From Variovorax sp. CAN15 (GTDB taxonomy: Bacteria; Pseudomonadota; Gammaproteobacteria; Burkholderiales; Burkholderiaceae_C), in contig NZ_JASMRZ010000003.1 in the NCBI RefSeq assembly GCF_030462475.1, positions 110,886-174,885 of the forward strand: a stretch of DNA of 64,000 nucleotides, in the 5' to 3' direction. Position 1 is the stretch's first letter, and every line of letters begins with the position of its first letter. The notes beneath the pieces are model-generated. The model searched no databases. It was given only the letters and a program-made list of their open reading frames with translations, and had not been told where the DNA came from. Of the stretch, positions 24,391 to 32,038 are shown piece after piece. The position numbers and the translations under genes are program-made.

Positions 24391-25494
24391 ATGTCCACCC
24401 TCTTCGACCCCGTACAGGCCGGCGACCTGAAGCTCGCCAACCGCATCGTCATGGCGCCGCTCACGCGCAACCGCTCACCGAACGCCATCCCGCCCGACAT
24501 CGCCGCCACCTACTACGCCCAGCGCGCCAGCGCCGGCCTGCTCATCACCGAAGCCACCGCCATCAGCCACCAGGGCCAGGGCTATTCCGACGTGCCCGGC
24601 CTCTACGGCACCGAGCAGCTCGACAGCTGGAAGCGCGTGACCGAAGCCGTGCACGCCAAGGGCGGCAAGATCGTCGTGCAGCTGTGGCATGTGGGCCGCG
24701 TCTCGCACAACGAACTGCAACCCGGTGGCGGAAAGCCCGTCGCCCCTTCGGCCATCACCGCCAAGACCAAGACCGTGCTCATCAAGGACGGCGTGCCCAC
24801 CTTCGTCGACACCTCCGAGCCGCGCGCGCTCGACGCCGGCGAACTGCCGGGCATCGTGCATGCCTACGCGGTGGCCGCACGCAGCGCGGTGGAAACCGCT
24901 GGCTTCGACGGCGTGGAGATCCACGGCGCCAACGGCTACCTGCTCGACCAGTTCCTCAAGGACGGCAGCAACAAGCGCAACGACGACTACGGCGGCAGCA
25001 TCGAAAACCGCGCCCGCCTGCTGCTCGAAGTCACGCGCGCCGTGGTCGACGCCGTGGGCGGCGGCAAGACCGGCATCCGCCTGTCGCCCGTCACGCCAGC
25101 CAACGACGCGTACGACAGCGACCCGCAGCCCCTCTTCACCTACGTGGTGAAGCAGCTCGCCACGCTCAACCTGGCCTACATCCACATCATCGAAGGCGCC
25201 ACCGGCGGCCCGCGCGAGATCGAGGACCGCCCCTTCGACTACGAAGCCCTCAAGGCCGCATACCGCGAGGCCGGCGGCAAGGCCGCATGGATGGTCAACA
25301 ACGGCTACGACCGCCCGCTCGCCGAAGAAGCGCTGAAGGAAGGCGACGACCTCGTGGCCTTCGGCAAGCCCTTCATCTCCAACCCCGACCTCGTGCGCCG
25401 ACTGCGCGAGAACGCGCCGCTGAACCCGCTCGACAAGGCCACCATGTACGGCGGCGGCGCCAAGGGCTACACGGACTATCCGGCGCTGGCCTGA
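24391..25494 (+). CDS. Old yellow enzyme-type alkene reductase (NemA-like)
   Basis: An FMN-dependent NADPH ene-reductase of 367 residues. The N terminus LFDPVQAGDLKLANRIVMAPLTRNRS is standard. The active-site His/Asn pair is in FDGVEIHGANGYLLDQFLKD (about residues 172-191), the SNKRNDDYGGSIENR motif follows, and the phosphate-binding end has LVAFGKPFISNPDL (about 323-336). Length and motifs match NemA/XenB reductases that reduce activated alkenes, nitro compounds or nitrate esters. It stands alone between the AtuA gene and the RidA gene, with 85 bp of upstream sequence for its own promoter. Confidence 0.94.
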   Translation: MSTLFDPVQAGDLKLANRIVMAPLTRNRSPNAIPPDIAATYYAQRASAGLLITEATAISHQGQGYSDVPGLYGTEQLDSWKRVTEAVHAKGGKIVVQLWHVGRVSHNELQPGGGKPVAPSAITAKTKTVLIKDGVPTFVDTSEPRALDAGELPGIVHAYAVAARSAVETAGFDGVEIHGANGYLLDQFLKDGSNKRNDDYGGSIENRARLLLEVTRAVVDAVGGGKTGIRLSPVTPANDAYDSDPQPLFTYVVKQLATLNLAYIHIIEGATGGPREIEDRPFDYEALKAAYREAGGKAAWMVNNGYDRPLAEEALKEGDDLVAFGKPFISNPDLVRRLRENAPLNPLDKATMYGGGAKGYTDYPALA

Positions 25495-25561
25495 GGCCGC
25501 GCGCGGCCATGGCAAGATGCGGCGGACCCGTTCGTTCGCCGCCAGCAAGGAAGGAAACGCC

Positions 25562-26047
25562 ATGGCCCGCATCGCGCAACGACTGGCCGATTCCGGCCTC
25601 GTATTGCCACCCGCAGTGACGCCGCCTCCCGGCGTCGCGTTGCCCTTCCAGTTCGTGCGCATCGTCGGCCGACGCGCGTTGATCTCGGGCCACGGCCCGC
25701 TCAATGCCGACGGCACCATCGCCGCGCCGCTGGGCAAGCTGGGCCGCGAATTGAACGTGGAACAGGGCTACACCGCCGCGCGCCTCACCGCGCTCGCGAT
25801 GCTCGGCAGCCTGCAGCGCGCCCTCGGCGACCTGGACCGCATCACCGCATGGACGCGCGTGTTCGGCATGGTCGCCTGCGCACCGGGCTTCGACAGGCAA
25901 CCGGCCGTCATCAACGGCTTTTCCGATCTCATCCTCGAAATCTTCGGCCCCGACATCGGCGCGCATTCGCGCAGTGCCGTTGGCATGGCGGAGTTGCCGT
26001 TCAACATCCCTGTGGAGATCGAAGGCGAGGTGGAGTTCGACGCATGA
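25562..26047 (+). CDS. RidA (YjgF/YER057c/UK114) family protein
   Basis: A 161-residue member of the longer RidA branch. The core has ISGHGPLNADGTIAAPLGKLG (about residues 41-61) and the helix TALAMLGSLQRALGDLDRI (about 77-95), with VNGFSDLILEIFG-like sequence and a C-terminal IPVEIEGEVEF strand. RidA proteins hydrolyse reactive enamine/imine intermediates from PLP enzymes; the exact branch here is not the housekeeping deaminase form, so the substrate is open. AAGGAA precedes the ATG at 25562. The stop overlaps the start of the GNAT gene (ATGA). Confidence 0.87.
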   Translation: MARIAQRLADSGLVLPPAVTPPPGVALPFQFVRIVGRRALISGHGPLNADGTIAAPLGKLGRELNVEQGYTAARLTALAMLGSLQRALGDLDRITAWTRVFGMVACAPGFDRQPAVINGFSDLILEIFGPDIGAHSRSAVGMAELPFNIPVEIEGEVEFDA

Positions 26048-26505
26048 GCGCCACGCCCTGGACGCTGCGGCGCGCCGATGCTGCCGATGCCGCAGCCATC
26101 GCCGAATGCGCTGTGGAAGCCTTTCGCCACTACATTCCGCGCTTGGGCCTCGAGCCGATTCCCATGACCAAGGACTATGGCGCGTCCATCGCGAATGCGC
26201 AGGTCTGGGTCGCGCAGCGGCAGGAGCAGGTCGTCGCAGCACTGGTGCTCGACATCACCGACGAAGGCTTCCTGATCGATGTGATCGCGGTGCGCCCCGC
26301 ACAGCAAGGCACAGGCGTGGGCCGCGCATTGCTCGAGCTTGCGGAGCGCGAGGCACGGCGGCAAGGCCATGACTCGATCTACCTCTTCACCAACGAAAAA
26401 ATGACCGAGAACCGCGCGCTCTACGAGCGCATCGGCTACGTCGAATACAAGCGCCTCGTGCTCGCGCAGCGCACGCGCGTTTTCATGCGCAAGCCCTTGA
26501 AGTGA
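26044..26505 (+). CDS. GNAT-family N-acetyltransferase
   Basis: A 153-residue acetyltransferase with the acetyl-CoA binding motif A near residues 80-95 (VIAVRPAQQGTGVGRALLELAE), where the loop QGTGVG replaces the common R/QxxGxG/A form, and motif B in LFTNEKMTENRALYERIGYVEYKR (about 119-142). The substrate is unknown. The ATG overlaps the RidA stop and the VOC gene follows after 11 bp, making a three-gene set. Confidence 0.88.
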   Translation: MSATPWTLRRADAADAAAIAECAVEAFRHYIPRLGLEPIPMTKDYGASIANAQVWVAQRQEQVVAALVLDITDEGFLIDVIAVRPAQQGTGVGRALLELAEREARRQGHDSIYLFTNEKMTENRALYERIGYVEYKRLVLAQRTRVFMRKPLK

Positions 26506-26516
26506 GGCCTCCTGCG

Positions 26517-27269
26517 ATGCAGCTCGAACGCATTCATCACGTCGCCGTCATCTGCTCCGACTACGCGGTGTCGAAGCGCTTCTACACCGAGGTGCTGGGC
26601 CTGCGCGTGGTGGCCGAGAACTACCGCGCCCCGCGCGATTCGTACAAGCTTGATCTCGCTTTGCCCGACGGCTCGCAGATCGAGCTCTTCTCGTTTCCCG
26701 GTGCACCCGCGCGGCCGACGCGGCCCGAAGCGCAGGGACTGCGGCACCTGTCCTTCGAAGTGCACGACGTGCAGGCGGCGGCCGACGAACTCTCGGCACA
26801 GGGCATTGCCGTGGAACCGCTTCGCATCGACGAATACACCGGCCGACGCTTCACCTTCTTCGCCGACCCCGATGGGCTGCCGCTCGAACTCTACGAGGCC
26901 GCGCCAGGCAGGGATCTCGAAGCGCTGCTGCTGGAGCTGGAAGGCGCGCTGCATCTGCGCGAGGTGCGCGCGAGCGCCGCACGGCTGCAGGAACTGCTCG
27001 ACGACGACTTCCACGAACTCGGCGTTTCGGGCACGGTATGGACACGCGCCGCCATCATCGATGCGCTGCGCGACGAAGTCTTTTCGAAACGAACGATCTC
27101 GGACTTTCGCGTTCTGCGCATGGCCCCCGACGTGGCACTGGCCACCTATCGCGCACACCGCGAAGCCATTCCCCAACGTCTGGCAGCGGACTCCCTGCGC
27201 AGCTCGCTATGGAAGCTGCGCGCAGGCCGCTGGCGCATGGCATTCCACCAGGGCACGCCGCTCGCCTGA
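26517..27269 (+). CDS. VOC-family (glyoxalase I-like) protein fused to a DUF4440/SnoaL-like domain
   Basis: A 250-residue two-domain protein. Residues 1 to about 128 are a vicinal oxygen chelate unit of the SMU1112c/YaeR type: MQLERIHHVAVICSDYAVSKRFYTE, LDLALPDGSQIELFSFP, LRHLSFEVHDVQAAADEL and FADPDGLPLELYE give the metal-ligand His/Glu positions. From about 135 the sequence changes to a SnoaL/DUF4440-like fold (EGALHLREVRASAARLQELLDDDFHELG ... WRMAFHQGTPLA). The fusion is unusual. The second domain is normally a dimerising or small-molecule-binding unit. It lies 11 bp after the GNAT gene and a converging sensor kinase gene ends 13 bp downstream. Confidence 0.83.
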   Translation: MQLERIHHVAVICSDYAVSKRFYTEVLGLRVVAENYRAPRDSYKLDLALPDGSQIELFSFPGAPARPTRPEAQGLRHLSFEVHDVQAAADELSAQGIAVEPLRIDEYTGRRFTFFADPDGLPLELYEAAPGRDLEALLLELEGALHLREVRASAARLQELLDDDFHELGVSGTVWTRAAIIDALRDEVFSKRTISDFRVLRMAPDVALATYRAHREAIPQRLAADSLRSSLWKLRAGRWRMAFHQGTPLA

Positions 27270-27282
27270 ACGCACAGGCGAT

Positions 27283-28710
27283 TCAGGCCACCTCGCCGAA
27301 AGCCACGCTCACCCGCAGGCCAGTGGGCTCGGCGGCTTCGAGCCGCAGTTCCGCTCCCAGCAGCTCTGCATAGCGCGAGACGATCGACAGGCCCAGCCCC
27401 GAGCCCTGCCCCAGCTTCTCTCCAGCCGGACCTTGCGCCCATCGCTGCATCAGGGCTCGCTGCGCCTCCAGCGGAATGCCCGGCCCATCGTCGATCACGC
27501 TCAGCGTGCGGCCCGCGAGTTCGACGGTGATGGTGCGCCCGCCGTAGCGCAGCGCGTTGTCGATCAGGTTGTCGAGGATGCCTTCCACCAGCGCCTCGTT
27601 GGCCTGCACGACCACACCGTCGTCGAGGCCGCGCGCGCCCAGGTCGACGCCGCGCGCATCGGCTCTCGCCAGATGCCGCAGCACCGTCTGCTCGGCGAGC
27701 ACGTCGAGCCGCACGGGCACGCGTTTGAGCTCGGTGCGAGCCTCCTCGGCCAATGCGAGCGCCAGCAACTGGTCTATGAGGTGGCTGGCGCGCGCCTGGC
27801 GCTCCGACACGCGCTCGAGCTGCTCGCGCCATACCTTGGTGTCGTGCTGGGCCAGGCCGTATTCGGCCAGTGCGCGGATGCCCGCCAGCGGCGTGCGCAG
27901 TTCGTGCGCCACGTTGCCCACGAACTCGCGTTGCGCCTGCACGCTGTTGCCCAGCCGCTCGAACAGCGAGTTGACCGCATTGCCCAACCGCTGGATCTCG
28001 CGCGAGGTCTGCGCCACGGCTACCGGAGAAAGGTCGCGCACGTCGCGCCGGTCGAGCGCGCGCTGCAGGTCGCCCAGCGGCCGCAGATCGCTGCGGATGC
28101 CGTACCAGAGCCAGATCGCGAGCAGTATCAGCAGCACGATCTGCGGCGCGAGCGCATAGCCCAGCAGTTGCCGCACCAGCGCAGCGCGGCTCAGCGTGGT
28201 CTGCGCGATGATCACCCGATAGGGCATGCTGATGTCGGGCTCGGCGTCATGCTCCAGCACCACCGCGCGCAGCGTGCTGCCTTCATAGTTCACGTCGGAG
28301 AAACGGTAGCGCGCACCGTCCACAGGCAGCGGCGCCTGCAGGCCCGCCTGGCCCGAGATCAGCGAGCCGTCGAGCCGCTGCACCGCGAAGTACACCTTGT
28401 CGATCTGGTCGAAGAGCACGGTCGCCACCTCGCGCGGAGAGAGCATCAGCTCGATGCCGCGCTCGCCCGCCTGCACGTTGGCCGACAGCGCATAGGCGTC
28501 ATCGAGCATGCCGCGGTCGAAGGCCTGTTCGGAGAAGTAGTTGGCGATGACCAGCGCGATGACCGCGCCGACCATCCACGTGAGTGCCAGCGGCACCAGC
28601 ACGTTGCGCAGCACGCGCTGCGTGAGCGACGGCGCACGCACCGCAGCCGGCTGCGATCCGGCGCTGGTCTGTTGCTGCTGCCCGTTCACTCGCGCACCGG
28701 CGTCGATCAC
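27283..28710 (-). CDS. Sensor histidine kinase (TctE/QseC type)
   Basis: A 475-residue inner membrane kinase. Two membrane helices, VPLALTWMVGAVIALVIANY (about residues 41-60) and LAPQIVLLILLAIWLWYG (about 190-207), flank a periplasmic sensor domain of the 2CSK_N type found in TctE. A HAMP-like region leads to the phosphoacceptor box FVGNVAHELRTPLAGIRALAEY (about 262-283) and the ATPase boxes NLIDNALRYGG, VIDDGPGIP and GSGLGLSIVSRY. The GTG start at 28710 overlaps the regulator stop (GTGA), giving translational coupling. TctE-like kinases often sense tricarboxylates; the signal here is not known. Confidence 0.92.
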   Translation of the reverse strand: MIDAGARVNGQQQQTSAGSQPAAVRAPSLTQRVLRNVLVPLALTWMVGAVIALVIANYFSEQAFDRGMLDDAYALSANVQAGERGIELMLSPREVATVLFDQIDKVYFAVQRLDGSLISGQAGLQAPLPVDGARYRFSDVNYEGSTLRAVVLEHDAEPDISMPYRVIIAQTTLSRAALVRQLLGYALAPQIVLLILLAIWLWYGIRSDLRPLGDLQRALDRRDVRDLSPVAVAQTSREIQRLGNAVNSLFERLGNSVQAQREFVGNVAHELRTPLAGIRALAEYGLAQHDTKVWREQLERVSERQARASHLIDQLLALALAEEARTELKRVPVRLDVLAEQTVLRHLARADARGVDLGARGLDDGVVVQANEALVEGILDNLIDNALRYGGRTITVELAGRTLSVIDDGPGIPLEAQRALMQRWAQGPAGEKLGQGSGLGLSIVSRYAELLGAELRLEAAEPTGLRVSVAFGEVA

Positions 28711-29396
28711 ACCTCGGCTTCGAGCAGGTAGCCGATGCCGCGCAGCGTGCGGATGCTCGCGCCCGTGCCCTGCAGCTTTTTGCGCAGGCGCGAGATGAAG
28801 GCCTCGAGCGCGTTGTCGCCCAGCGATTCGTCGAAGCTGGAGAGCTTGTCGGACAGCGCACGCTTGCTCACCGTGCGGCCCGGCGGGCTCATGAGCTCCC
28901 ACAGCACCTCGAACTCGCGAGCGGGCAGGTCGAGCGGCCCGCTCGCCGTGGAGAAGCGGCGCGCCTTGCGGTCGAGCTTGAGCTGACCGAGCAGCACGAT
29001 GTCTTCCGTGCCCTTGGCGCGGCGCACGAGTGCTCGCAGGCGTGCTTCGACCTCCGCCAGGTCGAAGGGCTTGCCGAGGTAGTCGTCGGCGCCCGCGTCG
29101 AGACCGGCGATGCGTTCCTCGGTGCGCCCGCGCGCGGTAAGCACCAGCACCGGCGTGCGGTCGCCGCGTGCGCGTGCCTGCCGCAATGCGGTGAGGCCGC
29201 TTGCGAGGCCGCTGGTCGGGCTCGCGGTGGCGGGCAGGTTGAGGTCGAGCAGCACGGCATCGAAGGGCTGCACGCGCCACAGGTGGTCGGCATCTTCGAC
29301 GTTGGTGGAAACATCGACGCGATGGCCTGCATCAGCGAGGCTGCGTACCATCACATCGCGCAAAACGGTGTCGTCTTCGACAAGCAGAATTCGCAT
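28707..29396 (-). CDS. OmpR-family response regulator (TctD/QseB type) with receiver insertion
   Basis: A 229-residue regulator. The acidic pocket is LLVEDDTVL (residues 4-12), the phosphoacceptor Asp is in DAVLLDLNLP (about residue 51), and the conserved Lys is in GADDYLGKPFDL. The C-terminal winged helix ends with the DNA-binding region NALEAFISRLRKKLQ and the GIGYLLEAE wing. Compared with close relatives, the loop after LNLP is about eight residues longer (ATASPTSGLASGL). Downstream the kinase gene overlaps its stop. A direct repeat GGTCAG-N5-GGTCAG in its upstream region could be its own binding site. Confidence 0.92.
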   Translation of the reverse strand: MRILLVEDDTVLRDVMVRSLADAGHRVDVSTNVEDADHLWRVQPFDAVLLDLNLPATASPTSGLASGLTALRQARARGDRTPVLVLTARGRTEERIAGLDAGADDYLGKPFDLAEVEARLRALVRRAKGTEDIVLLGQLKLDRKARRFSTASGPLDLPAREFEVLWELMSPPGRTVSKRALSDKLSSFDESLGDNALEAFISRLRKKLQGTGASIRTLRGIGYLLEAEV

Positions 29397-29437
29397 GGTC
29401 TTTGAATGGTTGGGGGTAATCTGCCTTGCGAACGACG

Positions 29438-29454
29438 GGTCAGCAGCCGGTCAG
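29438..29454. promoter_or_regulatory. Direct repeat, candidate OmpR-type regulator site
   Basis: GGTCAG repeated with an 11-bp period lies between the divergent response regulator and hydrolase genes, 42 bp upstream of the regulator start. The spacing of one helical turn is that of OmpR/PhoB-family half-sites. With six-base units chance occurrence is possible. Confidence 0.35.
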
Positions 29455-29533
29455 TCGCTCCAAGCGATAAACGCCACATGAGCATACGACAGCACGATGA
29501 ATCACGGGCCATTTTCATGGCCCGCGCAACACG

Positions 29534-30394
29534 ATGAGCGCACGCGAACCCTCCGATCTGCTGAGCCTGGTTTCCCCGGAAGTACAAGGCACCGCCGTGG
29601 TCCTGCTGCATGGTTTATGCAGCACGCCTGACGAGTTGCTGACCGTGCAGTCGGCGCTGCGCAGCCGTGGCTATCCGGTTCATCCGCTGTCCATCGAGGG
29701 TTACTCGTTCGACGCCGACGCACCGATGCAGCGCGCGGCGCCGTACGAACGCTGGCTCGACGCGATCCAGATCCAGGTGAAGGCACTGCGCCAGCGTCAC
29801 GACCGCGTGATGCTCATCGGCATCTCCGCGGGCTCCTCGCTGGCGCTGGGCGCGGCCATCCGCTGCGGCGGCGACGTCGATGCGCTGGTGCTCATGTCGA
29901 CCACGCTGCGCTTCGACGGCTGGGCCATCCCGCGCACGCAGTTCCTGCTGCCGCTGGCCTTCTACACGCCGCTGGGCCGGCTCTGGCAATACCGCGAGCG
30001 CCCGCCCTATGGCGTGAAGAACGAACGCGTGCGCGCCTGGATCGAACGCGAGCTGCGCCACCGCAAGATCTCGCGCGCCGGCAGTTCTGTCCTCGGCGTG
30101 GGTCACCTTCGCGAGCACGACCGTCTCATCCGCCACGTGCGCCGCAACCTGCACGGCGTGCAGTGCGGCAACGTGCTGGCCCTGCATGCCCAGCAGGACG
30201 AGGTGGCCAGCGTGGCCAACCTGGGCATCCTCGCGCGCGGCCTTCGCTGCCGCGCATTCCGTGCCGTGGTGGTCGCCAACAGCTACCACATGATCACGAT
30301 CGACAACGATCGTCAACAGGTCGTGAGCGAAACGGTGTCATTCGCCGATGCTGTGGCGCATGGCACGATGCCCGAGCATCCGCTGTACGCCTGA
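29534..30394 (+). CDS. Alpha/beta hydrolase (carboxylesterase/thioesterase-like) beside ACP and ketosynthase
   Basis: A 286-residue serine hydrolase with no signal peptide. The oxyanion motif is VVLLHGLCSTPDELL (about residues 22-36), the nucleophile elbow is IGISAGSSLALG (about 98-109) and the late His is in ANSYHMITIDND (about 255-266), as in bacterial monoglyceride lipase/carboxylesterase Est30-like proteins. Its position 34 bp before an acyl carrier protein gene suggests it acts on acyl or ketoacyl thioesters or esters of the same pathway; that is inference. An 8-bp perfect hairpin (29505-29524) lies 9 bases upstream of the ATG, which lacks a clear ribosome site. Confidence 0.85.
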   Translation: MSAREPSDLLSLVSPEVQGTAVVLLHGLCSTPDELLTVQSALRSRGYPVHPLSIEGYSFDADAPMQRAAPYERWLDAIQIQVKALRQRHDRVMLIGISAGSSLALGAAIRCGGDVDALVLMSTTLRFDGWAIPRTQFLLPLAFYTPLGRLWQYRERPPYGVKNERVRAWIERELRHRKISRAGSSVLGVGHLREHDRLIRHVRRNLHGVQCGNVLALHAQQDEVASVANLGILARGLRCRAFRAVVVANSYHMITIDNDRQQVVSETVSFADAVAHGTMPEHPLYA

Positions 30395-30428
30395 CAACCT
30401 CGATCACGTCCGAAAGGAAAGCATCCCC

Positions 30429-30725
30429 ATGTCTTCTTCCGATCTCTCCTCGCCCACCTTCAACACCATCGCCGCGATCCTGCGGGACGACTTCCGCGTC
30501 GACTCCGCGGCCATCTCGCCGGCCACCGCGCTGACCGACCTCGGCCTCGACTCGCTCGCGCTGATGGAGTTCGTCTTCGCCGTCGAAGACGCATTCCACC
30601 TGCGCATTCCCGAGGACCGCCTCGACCCGCGCGAAGCCGGCATCACGCTGCAGCGCCTGTGCGAAGTGATCGACACCGAGAGCGCCGGTGCAACCGCGGG
30701 CCTGCCCGCCGAAGCGACGGCATGA
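30429..30725 (+). CDS. Acyl carrier protein
   Basis: A 98-residue carrier protein. The phosphopantetheine-attachment motif is LGLDSLALMEF with the Ser at residue 42, in a three-to-four helix acidic fold (FNTIAAILRDDFRVD, AVEDAFHLRIPEDRLD). It is slightly longer than housekeeping AcpP because of an Ala-rich tail (SAGATAGLPAEATA). AAAGGA precedes the ATG. The stop overlaps the start of the ketosynthase gene (ATGA), so it probably serves that enzyme rather than general fatty acid synthesis. Confidence 0.93.
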   Translation: MSSSDLSSPTFNTIAAILRDDFRVDSAAISPATALTDLGLDSLALMEFVFAVEDAFHLRIPEDRLDPREAGITLQRLCEVIDTESAGATAGLPAEATA

Positions 30726-32005
30726 GCAGCGGCGCCGCTCACTCCGTGCTCGCCGCCTCCGCCGCGCGTGTCGCATCGGCGCCCGTGCGCGTCAGCGGCA
30801 TCGGCTTCGTCACGCCCATCGGCCGCACCGTGGAGGCCTTCGACGAAGCCCTGTTCGCTGGCCGATCGGCAGTTCGCGCGCAGACGCTGGAGATCAAGGG
30901 CATGGACCCGATGGCGCTCGCCGTCGCCGCCTGCGACTTCGATTCGAACGGCGTGCGCAGCACCTCCCGCCTGCCGCTGGACCGTGGCACCGCCATGGCG
31001 CTGGCCGCCGCGCAGGACGCCGCCGGCGAAGCGAGGATCGACCTCGACACCATCGACCGCGACCGTCTCGGCATCTTCTGGGGCAGCGGCCTCGCGGGCG
31101 CCGGCACCTTCGACAACACCACCAGCACGCTCTACGGCGAACAGCGCCGCATGCGCCCGACCACCGTGCTCACAGTGATGCCCAACGCCGCGGTGGCGGA
31201 GCTCGCCCTGCACTTCGGCGCGCGCGGCTCTGCCATTGCATACGCCTGTGCCTGCGCATCCTCGGCCGTGGCCATCGGCGAGGCGATGCGCGCCATTCGC
31301 GGCGGCTGGATCGACGTCGCCATCGTCGGCGGCCACGACGCCATGCTCACGCCCGGCGTGATGGCCAGCTGGCACGCCATGCGCGTGATGGCGCCGCCGC
31401 CGGCCGATGCGCCATCGACCGCATGCCGGCCCTTCTCGGGTGACCGCGCGGGCTTTGCCATCGGCGAAGGCGCGGCCGCGCTGGTGCTCGAATCCGAAGC
31501 GCACGCGGCTGCGCGCGGCGCTGAAGCCGCGCCCTTCGTGCTCGCGGGCTACGCCACCAACTGCGACGGCACGCACATCACCAACCCCGACACCGCGGGC
31601 CAGGTGCGCGTGATGCGCGCCGCGCTGCGCGACGCGGGCATCGAGGCTTCCGAGATCGGCCACATCAATGCGCACGGCACGGCCACCTCGGCCGGCGATG
31701 CGGCCGAAGCCGCATCGATCCGCGAAGTGTTCGGCAACACCGTTCCGGTGAGCGCGACCAAGGCCATCCACGGCCACGTGCTTGGCGGCGGCGGTGCGAT
31801 CGAGCTCGTCGCCACGCTGCGCGCGCTGGCACGCGAGACGCTGCCGCCCATCGCCAACCTGCAGACGCCCGACGCCGCTTTCGATCTCGACTTCGTGCAG
31901 GGCGAGGCCCGCGAGGCCAAGGGCATGCGCTACGCGCTGTCCAATTCCTTCGCTTTTGGCGGCACCAACGCCGTCATCGTGGCCGGCCGCGCGTCCGATC
32001 GCTGA
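30722..32005 (+). CDS. Beta-ketoacyl-ACP synthase (FabF/KAS II-like)
   Basis: A 427-residue thiolase-fold condensing enzyme. The catalytic set is intact: Cys178 in YACACASS, His318 in NAHGTAT and His352 in the KAIHGHVLGGGGA segment, with the family end SNSFAFGGTNA. The nucleophile motif is ACASS rather than the TACSSG-like form of housekeeping FabF, suggesting a dedicated pathway. Partner genes are its own ACP (overlapping start), the hydrolase upstream and a membrane hydroxylase downstream. A secondary fatty-acid- or polyketide-type product is likely but its structure cannot be read from the sequence. Confidence 0.9.
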   Translation: MSSGAAHSVLAASAARVASAPVRVSGIGFVTPIGRTVEAFDEALFAGRSAVRAQTLEIKGMDPMALAVAACDFDSNGVRSTSRLPLDRGTAMALAAAQDAAGEARIDLDTIDRDRLGIFWGSGLAGAGTFDNTTSTLYGEQRRMRPTTVLTVMPNAAVAELALHFGARGSAIAYACACASSAVAIGEAMRAIRGGWIDVAIVGGHDAMLTPGVMASWHAMRVMAPPPADAPSTACRPFSGDRAGFAIGEGAAALVLESEAHAAARGAEAAPFVLAGYATNCDGTHITNPDTAGQVRVMRAALRDAGIEASEIGHINAHGTATSAGDAAEAASIREVFGNTVPVSATKAIHGHVLGGGGAIELVATLRALARETLPPIANLQTPDAAFDLDFVQGEAREAKGMRYALSNSFAFGGTNAVIVAGRASDR

Positions 32006-32038
32006 AGATTCACTGAACGCTTCCTGAAAAATCGCGCG

